From Amphiura filiformis (Eukaryota; Echinodermata; Ophiuroidea; Amphilepidida; Amphiuridae), in the NCBI RefSeq assembly GCF_039555335.1, contig NC_092636.1, positions 60,267,991 through 60,331,990 of the forward strand: a stretch of DNA of 64,000 nucleotides. Reading direction: 5' to 3'. The first letter of the stretch is position 1. Each line of letters starts with the position of its first letter. This document shows positions 1-11,559 of the stretch, piece by piece. The translations under genes were made by a program, and so were the position numbers. The notes under the pieces were generated by a model. The model was not told the DNA's origin. It made no database searches and saw only the letters and a program-made list of their open reading frames with translations.

Positions 1-654
1 CAATCGATAAAAACATGCAGGGCCTCTACAGACCGTCGTTTCATCTTTTCAGTTTCTGTTTTTGTAAGTCATTGTTATTCTGAAGTGGTAGTCTCCCAGG
101 TGTGACCAATCTTTTATTCTAGCCTTTTGTTAGTTACTGAAAATTTGAAGCTCGTGAATTTCAGTTTTTGTTTTGGTAAGTTGTATTGATTTTTGACATA
201 AAACCTTGAGATGTGCGGTTGGGTGCTAATCTAGACAAAAGAAGAGTCTAAATTTTACAGTCCTAAATTCGCGGTAAATTGTACGGCTTCAATTGACTTG
301 TGTTTGGTGTATATGCACTTACGCCTAGACGTAAGTAGCTCGTAAAAATAGTCTTGCATATATACTAACCATGTTGCCAAGTTATAAGCAAAAGTGTTTC
401 ATATTGGCGATGAAACGAGCGTCTAAAATAGTCAAATATCTCCCAATGAGGCGCGTACAAGTGGTGATTTGGTAATCATGTTTTATATTGAAATGCAATA
501 CAAAAGAATTGCATTGGAGCAAAGATAATGTATTCTATTCATTCGTACCAATGGCAAGCTAATCTGATAATTGGTTGGGCCTATATGCAAGACTCAGGTT
601 TATTTTAAATGTTTATTTTTGCAGAGCTTATTTTCAGTCATGGATCATACTGAT

Positions 655-870
655 AAATTTCGCAAGGGAGGGGGAGGGAGGGAGGGAGGGAGATACTTGA
701 GACTGAACAAGTGAGAGTGGGAGGGGGTGAGGAAGAAAGAGAGGAGAGGGAGAGACAGAAAGACTAGAAAGAGAAGAACTCGAGAGGAGAGAGTAGGGAC
801 CGGGAAGGGAGTGGGGAGACTGATCATGGGTAGGAGGAAGCAAAATAGGGAGATGGACATTGATACGAGG
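655..870. repeat. Purine-rich (GGGA/GAGA) tract
   Basis: About 200 bases of almost pure A and G, beginning with a run of GGGA units around 664-691 that could fold as a G-quadruplex. A related tract lies at the same place in the short copy (8712-8880). Open frames across it encode only low-complexity Arg/Glu/Lys or, on the other strand, Leu/Ser/Pro, and are not credible genes. Confidence 0.85.
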
Positions 871-1384
871 GAAGGGCAACACTGTGGCCCTGCACAAGTG
901 CATTGGGGTGCGACAGGCTCATAATCGGACCTTTTGTGATTTAAGGGCTTATTTTTAACGTGTTTATAGAAAAACATGGACTTTGTCATTCGGATTGGCA
1001 TCCATTTTGTCAAATTAATGTAGATCAATTTAAAAATGTCAGACGAGAGGGCGCTAGACCATTAAAAACACCGGTGTTAACACCGGTGTTTCATAACCTT
1101 GTCTCTCCCAGCGCACTGAATGGTCTATTGTTCTATTGTGTCTAATTTGAGCGCTGACATATTGGAAAATGTTGCCAATCAATATTCATGAGAGTGTAGA
1201 TTCAACGTCCAATGTTCGAAATTGGGTGACTTGTGCTTGGCAGGTGTAAAATACATCTGACTGGGCGTTTTATATACGTAACGCATAAAGGCATGACATC
1301 ATCGAATGGCTGCCTATAGTGCTGTTAGTGTGTGTGTGTGGGGGGGGCTATGTTTAGTTTCTATAATAATTATTATAAGGCCTA

Positions 1385-1685
1385 CATTTATTTGTCATTC
1401 CTTTCTTTTCCTTTCTCTGTACATATTCTTTCCTTGCTAAAGTATCACTTCCTCTTCTTATCTCCCTTTCTCCCTTCCCTTCTTCATCCCCTCATACTTT
1501 TTGTCCCCTCTCATTCCTATCATTTTCCTTACCTTTCTATTCATTTACTTCTATTTATTTATTTATCTTCATTTCTTCCTCTTTCTCTCTTCCTCCAGCC
1601 CCCCCTCTCATTCTTCACGGCCCCTCCTCCACCTCTTCCTCCCCCATCCCCTCCCAAGACCTCTCACAAAAGAGCTGCCACCCCC
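1385..1685. repeat. Polypyrimidine tract
   Basis: About 300 bases that are nearly all C and T on the plus strand. The long frame through it gives a Leu/Ser/Phe/Pro low-complexity peptide, so I do not call a gene. It lies in the part of the 6.3-kb element that is missing from the short copy. Confidence 0.85.
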
Positions 1686-3154
1686 TTCAGTACGCCACTG
1701 TTTATGACATTCTCCTGTCAATTTGTGAAACAACTTTTATATAGGCCTATACCAGTATACTTATTATATGTTACATGTATACGTAGCTATTACCATTATA
1801 CAGTACTATAGACATGCAGACATGGCAGCCTTGATGTGTAATCATTCAGCAAGCGCATTCAATTTATTTAAGGCATGGGAACATTAAAGTAGCGTTCTCC
1901 GAAAAGTTTTTCGATAAATTCATTAATTTCTCAAAAAGTAAAAATCTCAGTTTAATAAATAACGGTTAAAATGAAAGCCATTATTGGGGGCCTAATTATC
2001 GTATCATTATAATAGGTCTGGCACCAATGCAAGCATTTGTTTCGGTGTCCCAAATTCATAGTAAAATATGCTGACGCTATTTTTTACAAATCGCCTAGAA
2101 TTGCATATTTAGGTTTCAGCGATTGCTGAAAAAAGACGGGTATATTTCTGAAAAGCGTTTTCGCTTGGAATGTAGATGCCTATTGTGGAGCTTAATGTCC
2201 GTGATTTTAATTTATAAGCTCTTTCATTGACAATTTGCAACGTCTTTTGCACACCATGCGGGTCGCCTGCTTGAATCCCGATATTTTAAAAATTATGGTT
2301 TTTTTTAACCAAACAACCAGCAAAAAGAGTTCTCTAAACTGTCCTTTAACCGCAGATAACATTAGATCGACTGTGCTGTCGGTAGAATTTTAACGAGAAC
2401 CAAAAGTGTTCGCCAAAGTCCGGTAAATATGGACTATCGCGGAATATGGCGTTTTAGTAAAAGTTGCATTTTTGCCAGTGCTTTTTCTGTTCTTGCTATG
2501 AAGAACATTATGAACTTACCTCAAACGTAGAACATAGTTGGCAAATATATTCCGGTTCGACTATGACTTATTCCAGATCATCGATCTTTGCTATTGGCAA
2601 ACTTATGAGCATATTTGTATTTTGTAAAATGGCGAAAAAATTGCAAAATTGGGTAACTCCACCAGCCATACTTTAACATCTAGTTAAAACGTGTCATAGG
2701 TTAGGTTGTCCTTTCCGATTTTGACAGAATGCCGTAACAAGCGTATTCAGATTCTTTCCTATATTGATTGATTTTAAACAATTGATTCGAACCAACGTCC
2801 TTGATCCTACTGTAAAGTGTTCAGAAGTTTTTGGATTTTGATCAATTGTACAACAGCTGTGCTCAGTCTGGCGTATAATAAGCGTCTCTTTGTTATTTAC
2901 ATTAGATAAATGAATGGGAAATAAAGAGAGTTTATTATCGTGAGTTCTATATATGTTTGTTGGTTTAGTTTATCACTATGCACAGCTCCAAGATATAGTA
3001 TACAGTGGGTTTTATTTTTAATTCATCCCATTATTTTGGCTTCAAATGGACATAAACCATTTTTTACAGTTATTACTGATATAATTTCTTCACTTTTGGT
3101 AAACCGAAATAATAAACTATAAAACCATTAACTTATGGAATATATTTCCTATAA

Positions 3155-3534
3155 GGCGCGTGAAAGTCGATACCGAGTTTATCGTTCCCCGCCCGCGTAA
3201 CTTTTTGGAGCGTCAAATTTTCAAAAATGCCAAAATAATTCATTATTTCCAAAGTATCAGTGTTTTCAAAAATTTTAGCAATAATATTGGAAACATATAT
3301 TTTTGTTTGTAAAACATATATTCATAACTTGGAAACAAAACCAGGCTCTTTTCTAACTTTCCTAGTCCTTACCCATATAAAAACATGTTTATAAATCACA
3401 TGTATGAGTTTGGCTTTAAATCAACACGCATTTTAGGTCAATAATGAAATCTGATGAAATAGTGAAAAATGAAAAAGTCACCTCACCAACCGGGAAAAAA
3501 GGGACGATAAACTCGGAATTGACTTTCATGGGCC
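3155..3534. mobile_element. PIF/Harbinger-type MITE, TAA target duplication
   Basis: Terminal inverted repeats of about 34 bases, sharing TGAAAGTC and GAGTTTATCG, begin with GGC and end with GCC. The flanks are TAA on both sides, a TWA target duplication typical of PIF/Harbinger elements. The plus-strand frame at 3444-3695 begins in the right part of this element and runs past its end, so it is not a gene. Confidence 0.8.
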
Positions 3535-3859
3535 TAATCTATACTGTCATGTTGGTGCAAAGTAAAGCATTTGAGATTGTTCATCAGGTGGTAAAAGTTG
3601 TTCCTGAGAGAATCTTAAGTCCCGTTGCCTTCAAATTTCAAGCCGTAACAGTATCAGAAATGTTGAATGATACCAGGCAGCTGTTAATTGCCTAACCCAC
3701 CCCCTCCCCCATAAACCCCGGGCCATAAACACAACGCATGCCCCTCACATCCACACACCTCACTCTGCTTTCACTTTGCAATGAACTCCCCATTAAGAAC
3801 TCAGGAAATCATTTTGTATTCTTACATGTCAAAACTAAGCATAAGCATGCCATATCTTG

Positions 3860-5275
3860 CTATTCGGGGGGAGCACTTCAATTATATGAGATCTACTAAT
3901 GAGGCCTACTAATTTCAAAAGACTATTCGGCAACATCATCAGGGATAAATATAATAAAGGTTGTAAATGAAACAATAAAAGCGTCTGAATCAGGATGACG
4001 ATAAATCCAATGGGAAAAAAGTGTGTGTGTGGGAGGGGAGGGTGGTGGATGACAAACCATGTGTTCTGGGTGATAGCGAAAAGGGGGTCTTAATTTAAGG
4101 GTTATTCAGTGATCCCAGCGAAAGTATAAAATGGTAAAACAGATTTAAATTGTATATATAAAATACCTAAAAGTGAAGGATAAATCATTAAAATTGTCAT
4201 TAGATATTTTAAAACGTTTTGGCGAGAACCGATGAAAAGCAGCAGTATTGATACAGTTGAAGCCCCGCCCGTTCAAATGCATGTAGCTAATTTCTCTACT
4301 AAATAGAGAAATTACAGATTCATGTAAAAAATAACTTATTTTATCTTTAATACAGGGCTTAAGGTCCTTCAAATTAAAATCTTAGTTTACTGTTCAAGAT
4401 TTTCAAAAAGGCACGAGGTAACTTTCAATTATTAATTATTAATTACTTATTATTTTCTTTATTTTGAAATGAGTGGTTACAGCCCAATATGAACAGCACA
4501 TTTTGGCACTGCGGATTTAACTATTTTGCAATTATGGTTGATATTATGCATTGATGATAATGTATAGTTAGGATGATCAAAGTTTAAAGAAACTAGCAAA
4601 TAAATGTTATTAAAATGTCATTTAACAGAGAAAATGTCAAATAAAAAGAAAATAATTAAATATTTTGAATTTCTCAATTTTGGATGCGGGAGGGAACAGT
4701 AAACTCAAAATCAATTTTGAAGGGCCTAATGTTTGCACATCGAAACTAACAAAGGTGCTGGGCAAGGTGCTAAAATCTAAATTTTGCTGATTCATGGATT
4801 TCTACATTCTCCGGATGAAATCACTGAACAGGTTTTTACAGCCCTACATATAGGCCTACTACGCATCAGTCACCTTCATCATATAGATCCTAGAAAATAA
4901 CGCCACTGAGCTCCCCGGACAAGACAAATTTCAGTACCATTTAAATTGAGAGGTACTTGCCCACTGAAGCATGATTAATAGCTGCTAGTATTGCATAATA
5001 TTATAAAGCGTTTTCTATCGAATAAAAATAGTCTGATCAGTACTAAAAGCGCAGAGTGATTTAAAAATATTACTATAGTCTGGTCAGTACTAAAAGCGCA
5101 GAGTGATTTTATTTATTGCATTTTTAATTAAAAGAACCACTTTTTAGGTAAGTTACACAGCTGAAGTTGTGATAGTATTGAGATACAACAATATCATGGT
5201 ATAAACAAGAATATGATCCTTTGGTAAAAATTTCTATTGTCTCTACCCTTAAATGAAGCACCTACAGTCAGTTGG
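3860..5275. repeat. Duplicated block A
   Basis: This block matches a second copy (block B) that begins at about 6362, is interrupted by a mariner-like element, and resumes at 10047-10385. Block A differs by the MITE at 4363-4726 and by an extra tandem copy of a 48-base unit (5029-5112, unit contains CAGTACTAAAAGCGCAGAG). No gene is seen in it. Confidence 0.85.
4363..4726. mobile_element. PIF/Harbinger-type MITE with empty paralogous site
   Basis: Inverted ends starting GGTCCTTCAAA on the left and ending GAAGGGCC on the right share a subterminal AGTTTACTGTTC. TAA flanks both sides. Block B shows the uninterrupted site near 6626 (GCTTAACC followed by AAGTTTGCACATC), which confirms insertion with a three-base duplication. 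Confidence 0.85.
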
Positions 5276-7067
5276 GTGAAAACGAACTATACATCAGCTG
5301 CTAATGTGTGCCTTTTGTGCTTACGGCTACTCAATCACACCCTTGAGTGTTATGGTAACAAAGGGTACTTTTCGTTCCAGTATTAGCGCTTTCACGCGAC
5401 TTTCGTTTGATCACTTATTGACAGTAGCCTGCTAGGTAAAGCGTTAATACACTGTCGGGTCAGCTTACCGATTTAATGGCGGAAGCCCTTTGTCCCAAAC
5501 AAAAGGTACCTTTCGATGAATAGCTTGTCAGATTTCAAATCGGCACAAGTTAACAATGCGTTACATAATCTATTGCCTCTCCATCTTTAATAGCTCCATG
5601 GTCTCTCCCGCTTTTATTGACATAGGCATCCCACACCGACATCGCCTGGCTAATAATTATTTGGTGCAGCAGAGACACTAAAATGAATACACGGGATCGA
5701 TACACGTGAATTGCTATGCACGATTTTGATATCAGACGAAAATCTTCGGATACCGGGTTAGAAAATGATGAATATCTCCCGTAAATGATTGTTTTTTCTC
5801 AAGAAACCAGATCTGGTCTCATACACTTGAAAATACGTGTTGAACAGATATGATAGTCGTTAGTTTGCGCTTTGAGAAACGGCCGTGAGTCTTGAACTCA
5901 AAATCTGACCAAAATCGCTAATTTTATATTGCGTTGGTCCTGTAAGGAATAGGCCTACAGCGCGCAAGCTATAATCTGCACTCACTACAGTGTAGGCAGT
6001 ATGACCATTGACCGCAATGTCGTATACAAGCTTACTCACACAGCGAGAAATCAATTACCCCGGCTATTGTCAGTAGCCTTAGTCAGGTCACTTGGCTAAT
6101 TATATGCGTCTCATAAGGTCGGAATAAAATGACCTTTCGTGGCTGTGGATTCAACCTACCATGGTGATTTCTACCATGGAGATATCGGGGCGATGCCACT
6201 GTGCATCCCCTCTATTGAAATAACCTGATTGGTAGGCCTAGGCCTACTTCAAAGTTAACAATGAAGTCAGATTACAGTAAACTTACTGAATCCCCTGCGT
6301 TTTCGTATCTGAACAATAGACTTACGGAAACTGAAAAGATAAAAAGATCCAGAGTACTGACTACTCCGGGGAGTACTTCAATGAGATTTACAGCTGTGTA
6401 GGGCTACTCATTCAAAACACTATTCGGCAACATCATCAGTGATAAATATAATAAAAGTTGTAAATTTTAAACATTTTGGCAAGAATCGAGGAAAGCAGCA
6501 ATATTGACAAAGTTGAAGCCTCTTTCAAATGCATGTAGGCCTAACTAATTTCTCTACTAAGTAGAGAAATTGCAGATTCATGTTAAAAAAAACCCTTATT
6601 TGTCTTTAATACACGGCTTTTAGCTTAACCACAAGTTTGCACATCAACACTAACAAACTTGCCCGGGAAAGATGCTAAAATCTCCATTTTGCTGATTTTT
6701 AACTTCTCCGGATGAAATCACTGGATAGGCTTCTAACAGTCACCTCCATCATACAGGCTGAGTCAAAAAGAAGTAAATTCATGTTTGAGGGGCTGTAACT
6801 CTATATCTGCAAGGAATCTGCTAAAAATAAAAATACCACTGGAAGAGCAAATTCTATACGTCTAAATAAAAAAAGAATTGCTGAAATTGCTCACAGCAAA
6901 CTAAAGTTATACTCGTTTGTATACAACCACCCATTTTTGTAGCTGCACACGGCTAATTGATTTTCATCCATTTCAATCTCGACGAATCAGCAAAGTGCTA
7001 AACAGGATTTATTGTTGAAAAGACAACTTTTGCTTTTAATTAATATTCAACAAAGTCCATGACGGTA

Positions 7068-7280
7068 CTATAGTTTGTAGGGATACCAATTCAAGTCTTT
7101 ACGAACGATCCGGCAGAAGCTTGATTGGGGAATGTTGGGTAAAGGATTGAGCTGATCTTTGGTCTTGCTGTAACGCATTCTAGCAATGTTCACTTGTGAT
7201 CTAGCAGTTCGTGGTCTGCCTGAAGCTTCCGGCTGTCTGTTCCTTAGTGTCCCGTGCACATTGAGCTCGTTCAGATTCTG
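7068..7280 (-). pseudogene. Transposase fragment, helix-turn-helix half
   Basis: The minus-strand frame reads a GRPRTARS-type linker followed by an NIA helix and ends RKDLNWYPYKL with a stop. This pattern belongs to DUF4817-containing mariner-like transposases, where the DDE domain should follow; here the frame stops and the terminal repeat begins soon after. Only about 70 codons are recognisable; upstream codons in the open frame are not. Confidence 0.75.
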
Positions 7281-7309
7281 ATAACCCCTTCGTACATACT
7301 GTGTACAAT

Positions 7310-8061
7310 TGTACACATGGACTTCTATTGCTCCCTGTATGCCAGGGGAGCCTATTACCTTACTGCAAAGAAACACCATGTGCACATTTGTGCATTCATG
7401 CGCTATCCTCCAGTGCAGAGCGCCCTCGCCTAGCTGAATGTCACTTTTCACAATCTAAGAGGGCATCACCCACTACAGCACGTTGCCAAAAGACTGGTAC
7501 TTTCCCTTTTTAATTTTATATGAAATAACATTGTGGACAAGCTAAATTATTGTCAGGGGGTTAGTGTAAGACCTGTAGAACACATGGAACACTATTTTTG
7601 ATAAAATGCTTCAAACATGTGTGGTGTAGAATTTTTTTAAATGGTGTGTACAATTGTACACAGTGTGTCTCACCTTGTAAATATAAGACTAATATATTGT
7701 GTTCAGTTGTACACAGTGTGACTAATCTTATCAATATATAGGAGTTATTTAGTATAGTTGGTACATCATTATAAGTAATTTTTAACTCTTTTGTTAATAC
7801 TTCAATTCAGTTTATAATTTGCTCTGGATACATTTTTTGGCATTAACACTCTGTAGGCCTATTATTTCAGAAATCAAGTTTATTAAGTGTGATGTCTTTC
7901 TCGGTCTCTCCAAAGACAAGAACTGTTTATTAGCATTTTATACCAAATTAATGACAGTTAAGAGCCTACAGATACGGACGTATGAAGACAACAGAAAAAA
8001 GAAACAGAGGCTTAAAGTTTGTTGTTTCACACATGTTACCAAGTTTTACTGCCATTACTTA
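7310..8061. other. Non-coding interior of the mariner-like element
   Basis: This stretch splits the transposase remnant. It begins at a TGTACAATTGTACA palindrome and carries related words at 7646 and about 7700. It may be part of a further insertion with those words as ends, matching 9325-9390 on the far side, but I could not define its borders. No gene is seen. Confidence 0.4.
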
Positions 8062-9310
8062 CCGTCGTTTTATCTTTTCAGTTTCTGTTTCCGTAACCGT
8101 AATATTTTTTGTAAGTCATTGTTATTCTGAAGTGGTAGTCTCCCAGGTGTGGCCAATCTTTTATTCTAGCCTTTTGTTAGTTACTGAAAATTTGAAGCTC
8201 GTGAATTTCAGTTTTCGTTTTGGTAAGTTATATAGATTTTTTACATAAAACCTTGAGATGTGCGGTTGGGTGCTAATATAGACAAAAGAAGAGTCTAAAT
8301 TTTACGGTCCTAAATTCGCGGTAAATTGTACGGCTTCAATTGACTTGTGTTTGGTGTATATGCACTTACGCCTAGACGTAAGTGGCTCGTAAAAATTGTC
8401 TTGCATTGAAATATATACTAACCATTTGCCAAGTTATAAGCAAAAGTTTTTCATATTGGCGATGAAACGAGCGTCTAAAATAGTCAAATATCTCCCAATG
8501 AGGCGCGTACAAGTGGTGATTTGGTAATCATGTTTTATATTGAAATACAACAAAAGAATTGCATTGGAGCAAAGATAATGTATTCTATTCATTCGTATCA
8601 CTGGCAAGCTAATCTGATAATTGGTTGGGTCTATATGCAAGGCTCAGGTTTATTTTAAATGTTTATTTTTGCAGAGCTTATTTTCAGTCATGGATCATAC
8701 TGATCAATTTCGCAAGGGACGGAGAGGGAGGGAGGGAGGGAGGGAGGGAGAGAGGGAAATACTTGAGACTGAACAAGTGAGAGTGGGAGGGGTGAGGAAG
8801 AAAGAGAGGAGAGGAGAGACTGAAAGACGAGAAAGAGAAGAACTCGAGAGGAGAGAGTAGGGACTGGGGAGGGAGGTGGGAGACTGATCAGGGGGGGGGG
8901 AAGAGGAAGCAAAAGAGGGAGATAGACATTGATGGAAGGGCGACACTGTGGCCATGCACACGTGCTTTGGGGGTTCGACAGGCTCATAAGCGGACCTTTT
9001 GTGATTTTAGGGCTTATTTGCAACGTTTTTACAGAAAAAAGTTGACTTTGTCATTCGGATTGGCATGCATTTTGTCAAATTAATATAGATTTACCAATGT
9101 TAAAGACGAGAGGGCGCTAAGCCATTAAAAACACTGGTGTTAACATAATCTGTTCTCTCCCGATTTTATTGACATAAGCAATCACCTCTATTGAAATAAG
9201 CTGATTGGTACTTCAGAGTTAACAATGAAGTCAGATTACAGTAACTTACTGAATCCCTTGCGTTTTCGTATCTGAACAAAAGACTTACGGAAACTGAAAA
9301 GATAAAAAGA
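8062..9310. mobile_element. Short, internally deleted copy of the 6.3-kb element
   Basis: It matches the left 1.05 kb and the right 0.13 kb of the element at 33-6347. The missing middle corresponds to two deletions, one between two GTCTCTCCC words (1101 and 5601 in the long copy) and one between two GCATCCC words (5626 and 6203). No coding capacity is evident. Confidence 0.85.
8712..8880. repeat. Purine-rich tract in the short element copy
   Basis: GGGA/GAGA-rich counterpart of 655-870. Repeat number and phase differ between the copies, as expected of a microsatellite-like tract. Frames on both strands are low-complexity. Confidence 0.85.
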
Positions 9311-9539
9311 CCCTATGTCATAATGTGTACAATTGTATCCAAAAAATCATTGTAAACGTTGTCACTTAGTCACAATGTGTACAATTGTACATAGGACCTA
9401 ATTTGCATAATTGATGAGGTAATTATTTTTTGTTAGTTTTTCACAAATTAGGCTACTATCCAAAATAGTTATAATAAGCATAAAAAATATTTTTTTGATC
9501 AAGCCATCTTCCTTCGTGTCCGAAGGGGATAATACTGCT

Positions 9540-9670
9540 CCCTTACATGAAACCCGGTTAGCTGTAGGAAATTGGAGACGAAAAAGACGCTGAATTTCAG
9601 TAGGACTCTTAGTTTCATGATACTTCGTCGACAGAAACGTGCGCTCCCGTGCGGTAAATTGTGGTGCCAT
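9540..9670 (-). pseudogene. Transposase fragment, N-terminus
   Basis: The minus-strand frame starts MAPQFTARERTFLSTKYHET and continues through a QRLFRLQFP helix for about 40 recognisable codons before turning into unrelated sequence. This is the first helix-turn-helix of a DUF4817-type mariner-like transposase. The continuation is the fragment at 7068-7280, so later insertions split the gene. Confidence 0.8.
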
Positions 9671-10413
9671 GTTGTCATTTGGCCCGTTTTATTAGTGCAA
9701 TGAGGTAAAATTCATATTGAAAAGAGCCCTTTAACATGTAGGAATTATCGATCGAAACCACACCTGCCACAGAACTTTATTTGCATTTGAATATCGCGCA
9801 TTACCAATCAATATAATAGGTATGCCCCTACTTGGGAAGTGAAACCGTGTGATGCAGCTACAAAAATGGGTGGTTGTATTCAAATGAGTATAACTCGAGT
9901 TTGCTGTGTGCAATTGCAACAATTCTTTTTTTATTTAGACGTGTAGAATTTGCTCTTTCCAGTGGTGTTTTCATTTTAGCAGATTCCTTACAGATCTAGA
10001 GTTACAGCCCCTCAAACATGAGTTTACTTCTTTTTGACTCAGCCTGTAGACCCTAGAAAATGCCTCCACTGAGCTACTGCTAGTATATGGAAGAGACCCC
10101 GGGCCAAGACAAATTTCCATGCCATTTAAAGTTAGAGGTACTTGCCCACTGAAGCATGATTTAAAAAGTAACCTCCTTCGACGAATAAATATTACTATAG
10201 TCTGGTCAGTACAAAAATCGCAGAGTGATTTTATTTATTGTATTTTTAATTAAAAGAACCACTTTTTAAGTAGGTTACACAGCTGAAGTTGTGATAGTAT
10301 TGAGATACAACAATATCATGGTATAAACCAAAATATGTTCCTTTGGTAAAATTTTCTATTGTCTCCACCCTTAAAGCCTTTCCTAATTCCAATTGATCTT
10401 AAAATAGAGTCTA

Positions 10414-11526
10414 CAGGGTGCAACAATAAAATGTGTACAATTATGAAAATAGAATGACACAAGTATGCCGCTTATGTTGTGGTTTGATATTTATATGTCT
10501 ATCAAGATCATTTCTTTAGCCATCAGATAAGCTTTGTTTCAATAAAATCGACGGTATAAAAGTGAAGATATGGTCAATTATGTAACCTAGTCTTTAAACC
10601 GCTTGGGCCACTTTTGTCTAAACTGTTACAAAAGTGACTGAATAGAGTTGGAACCATGGACGATGCTCTTATGATAGGTAGTTTTAAACAATTGGGTATT
10701 CGAAGTGCTAGAAATGATTACATAATATAATATCTCCTTGAGTTTTGGAAAGTCGCAACTAATCACTGACATAACAACCTCATTTACTAGAAATCGTGGC
10801 TGCAGCTCAACAACTTCAACCCCAATTCACGTTGGAAGAGCGTATTTTTATGGTTGTGACATTCGGTAGCACATGGAGTCAAGCAGAAACCATAAGATTG
10901 TTTATAACTCATTTTTCCAAACTCATGTCTTCCATCAAGGCATACAATTACATATAACTATGAGAAGTATGTGGAATTTGTTAACAAAAATGCTGGCAAT
11001 AGTGATCGACCCATGCAGAACAGCTAGAAGCCAAGCTGAACTTAATTTCAAAATCCTATTGTTTTGTACTTATGGATGCAAAAACTGTTCTCAGTTTTAC
11101 CAACGATATCTCAGGGATATGAGAAATTACTTTATTTATAAAATAATTTGAAAGAAATTTCATGACTTCATTTATAGATTTTAAAGAAAGATCATATTGT
11201 CATTAAGTTCATGTTAATTATATGAAGAAACACGACTTATAATTCTTTTTTGTCAGTTCTTTGATGTTTAATGCACGATAAGCATATCTACGCGGTACAA
11301 ACTTGATGTGCGCAAGCATGGCAAAAGTGGCCCAACACGTTTTCTGGACGTTTTAATTAATCGGACGTAACTTTTGAACCCAAGCTAGTAAAGAAACCAA
11401 CTAAACGTCTTCTTTTAGCCAAGATATTACTGATTGTATTGTATATAACAATTGTGCCATAACTCTTTTAGTTTTTTTTCCTGAGAAGTCAAAATGCAAT
11501 TGTATACATTTTATTGTTACACCCTA
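10414..11526 (+). mobile_element. Second mariner-type element, internally deleted
   Basis: The ends are CAGGGTGCAACAATAAAATG on the left and, reversed, TAGGGTGTAACAATAAAATG on the right, each flanked by TA. At 1.1 kb it holds only an N-terminal transposase remnant on the plus strand. It lies directly beyond block B. Confidence 0.85.
10803..10930 (+). pseudogene. Transposase N-terminal remnant
   Basis: The frame reads a QFTLEERIFMVVTFGST motif and then ETIRLF, the first helix-turn-helix of a DUF4817-type mariner-like transposase. The similarity fades after about 45 codons, and the ATG-led frame at 10873-11151 is out of this frame and not credible. Confidence 0.7.
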
Positions 11527-11559
11527 TATAGTAGGTAATACCCAATACCAATGGGAGAC

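Larger units (their letters stand above)
33..6347. mobile_element. Long copy of an unclassified 6.3-kb element
   Basis: The left 1.05 kb (33 to about 1082) is repeated at 8062-9145 and the right end (about 6209-6347) at 9190-9310. The outer ends are inverted relatives of each other: both read inward through TTTATCTTTTCAGTTTC. No long open frame and no transposase or reverse transcriptase signature is visible inside, so the class is unknown. It carries a purine tract, a pyrimidine tract, two Harbinger-type MITEs and one copy of a duplicated block. The exact ends and target duplication could not be fixed. Confidence 0.6.
6754..10046 (-). mobile_element. mariner-like element, long TIRs, TA target duplication
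   Basis: Inverted repeats of about 200 bases begin CAGGCTGAGTCAAAAAGAAG at both ends, each flanked by TA (6752-6753 and 10047-10048). Block A gives the empty site. Inside, on the minus strand, are two pieces of a DUF4817-type helix-turn-helix transposase region. No DDE catalytic domain is present, so the copy cannot move itself. The short copy of the 6.3-kb element (8062-9310) lies inside it, and GTGTACAATTGTAC words cluster around that inner insertion (7309, 7646, 9325, 9375). Confidence 0.9.
6362..10385. repeat. Duplicated block B, split by a mariner-like insertion
   Basis: Sequence at 6362-6753 and 10047-10385 together equals block A (3860-5275). The break falls at TA, where the element at 6754-10046 is inserted. 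The block keeps a single copy of the 48-base unit that is doubled in block A. Confidence 0.85.

Noticed and set aside
634..1028. Open frames over the purine tract (and 8621-9023)
   Set aside because: Low-complexity peptides from a GGGA/GAGA tract; frames differ between the two copies.
1332..1811. 159-codon frame across the pyrimidine tract
   Set aside because: Composition-driven Leu/Ser/Phe/Pro peptide with no family features.
33..9310. The 1.05-kb direct repeats as LTRs of a retrovirus-like element
   Set aside because: No gag, protease, reverse transcriptase or integrase lies between them, and the second copy also contains the right end of the element, so they are two copies of one element.
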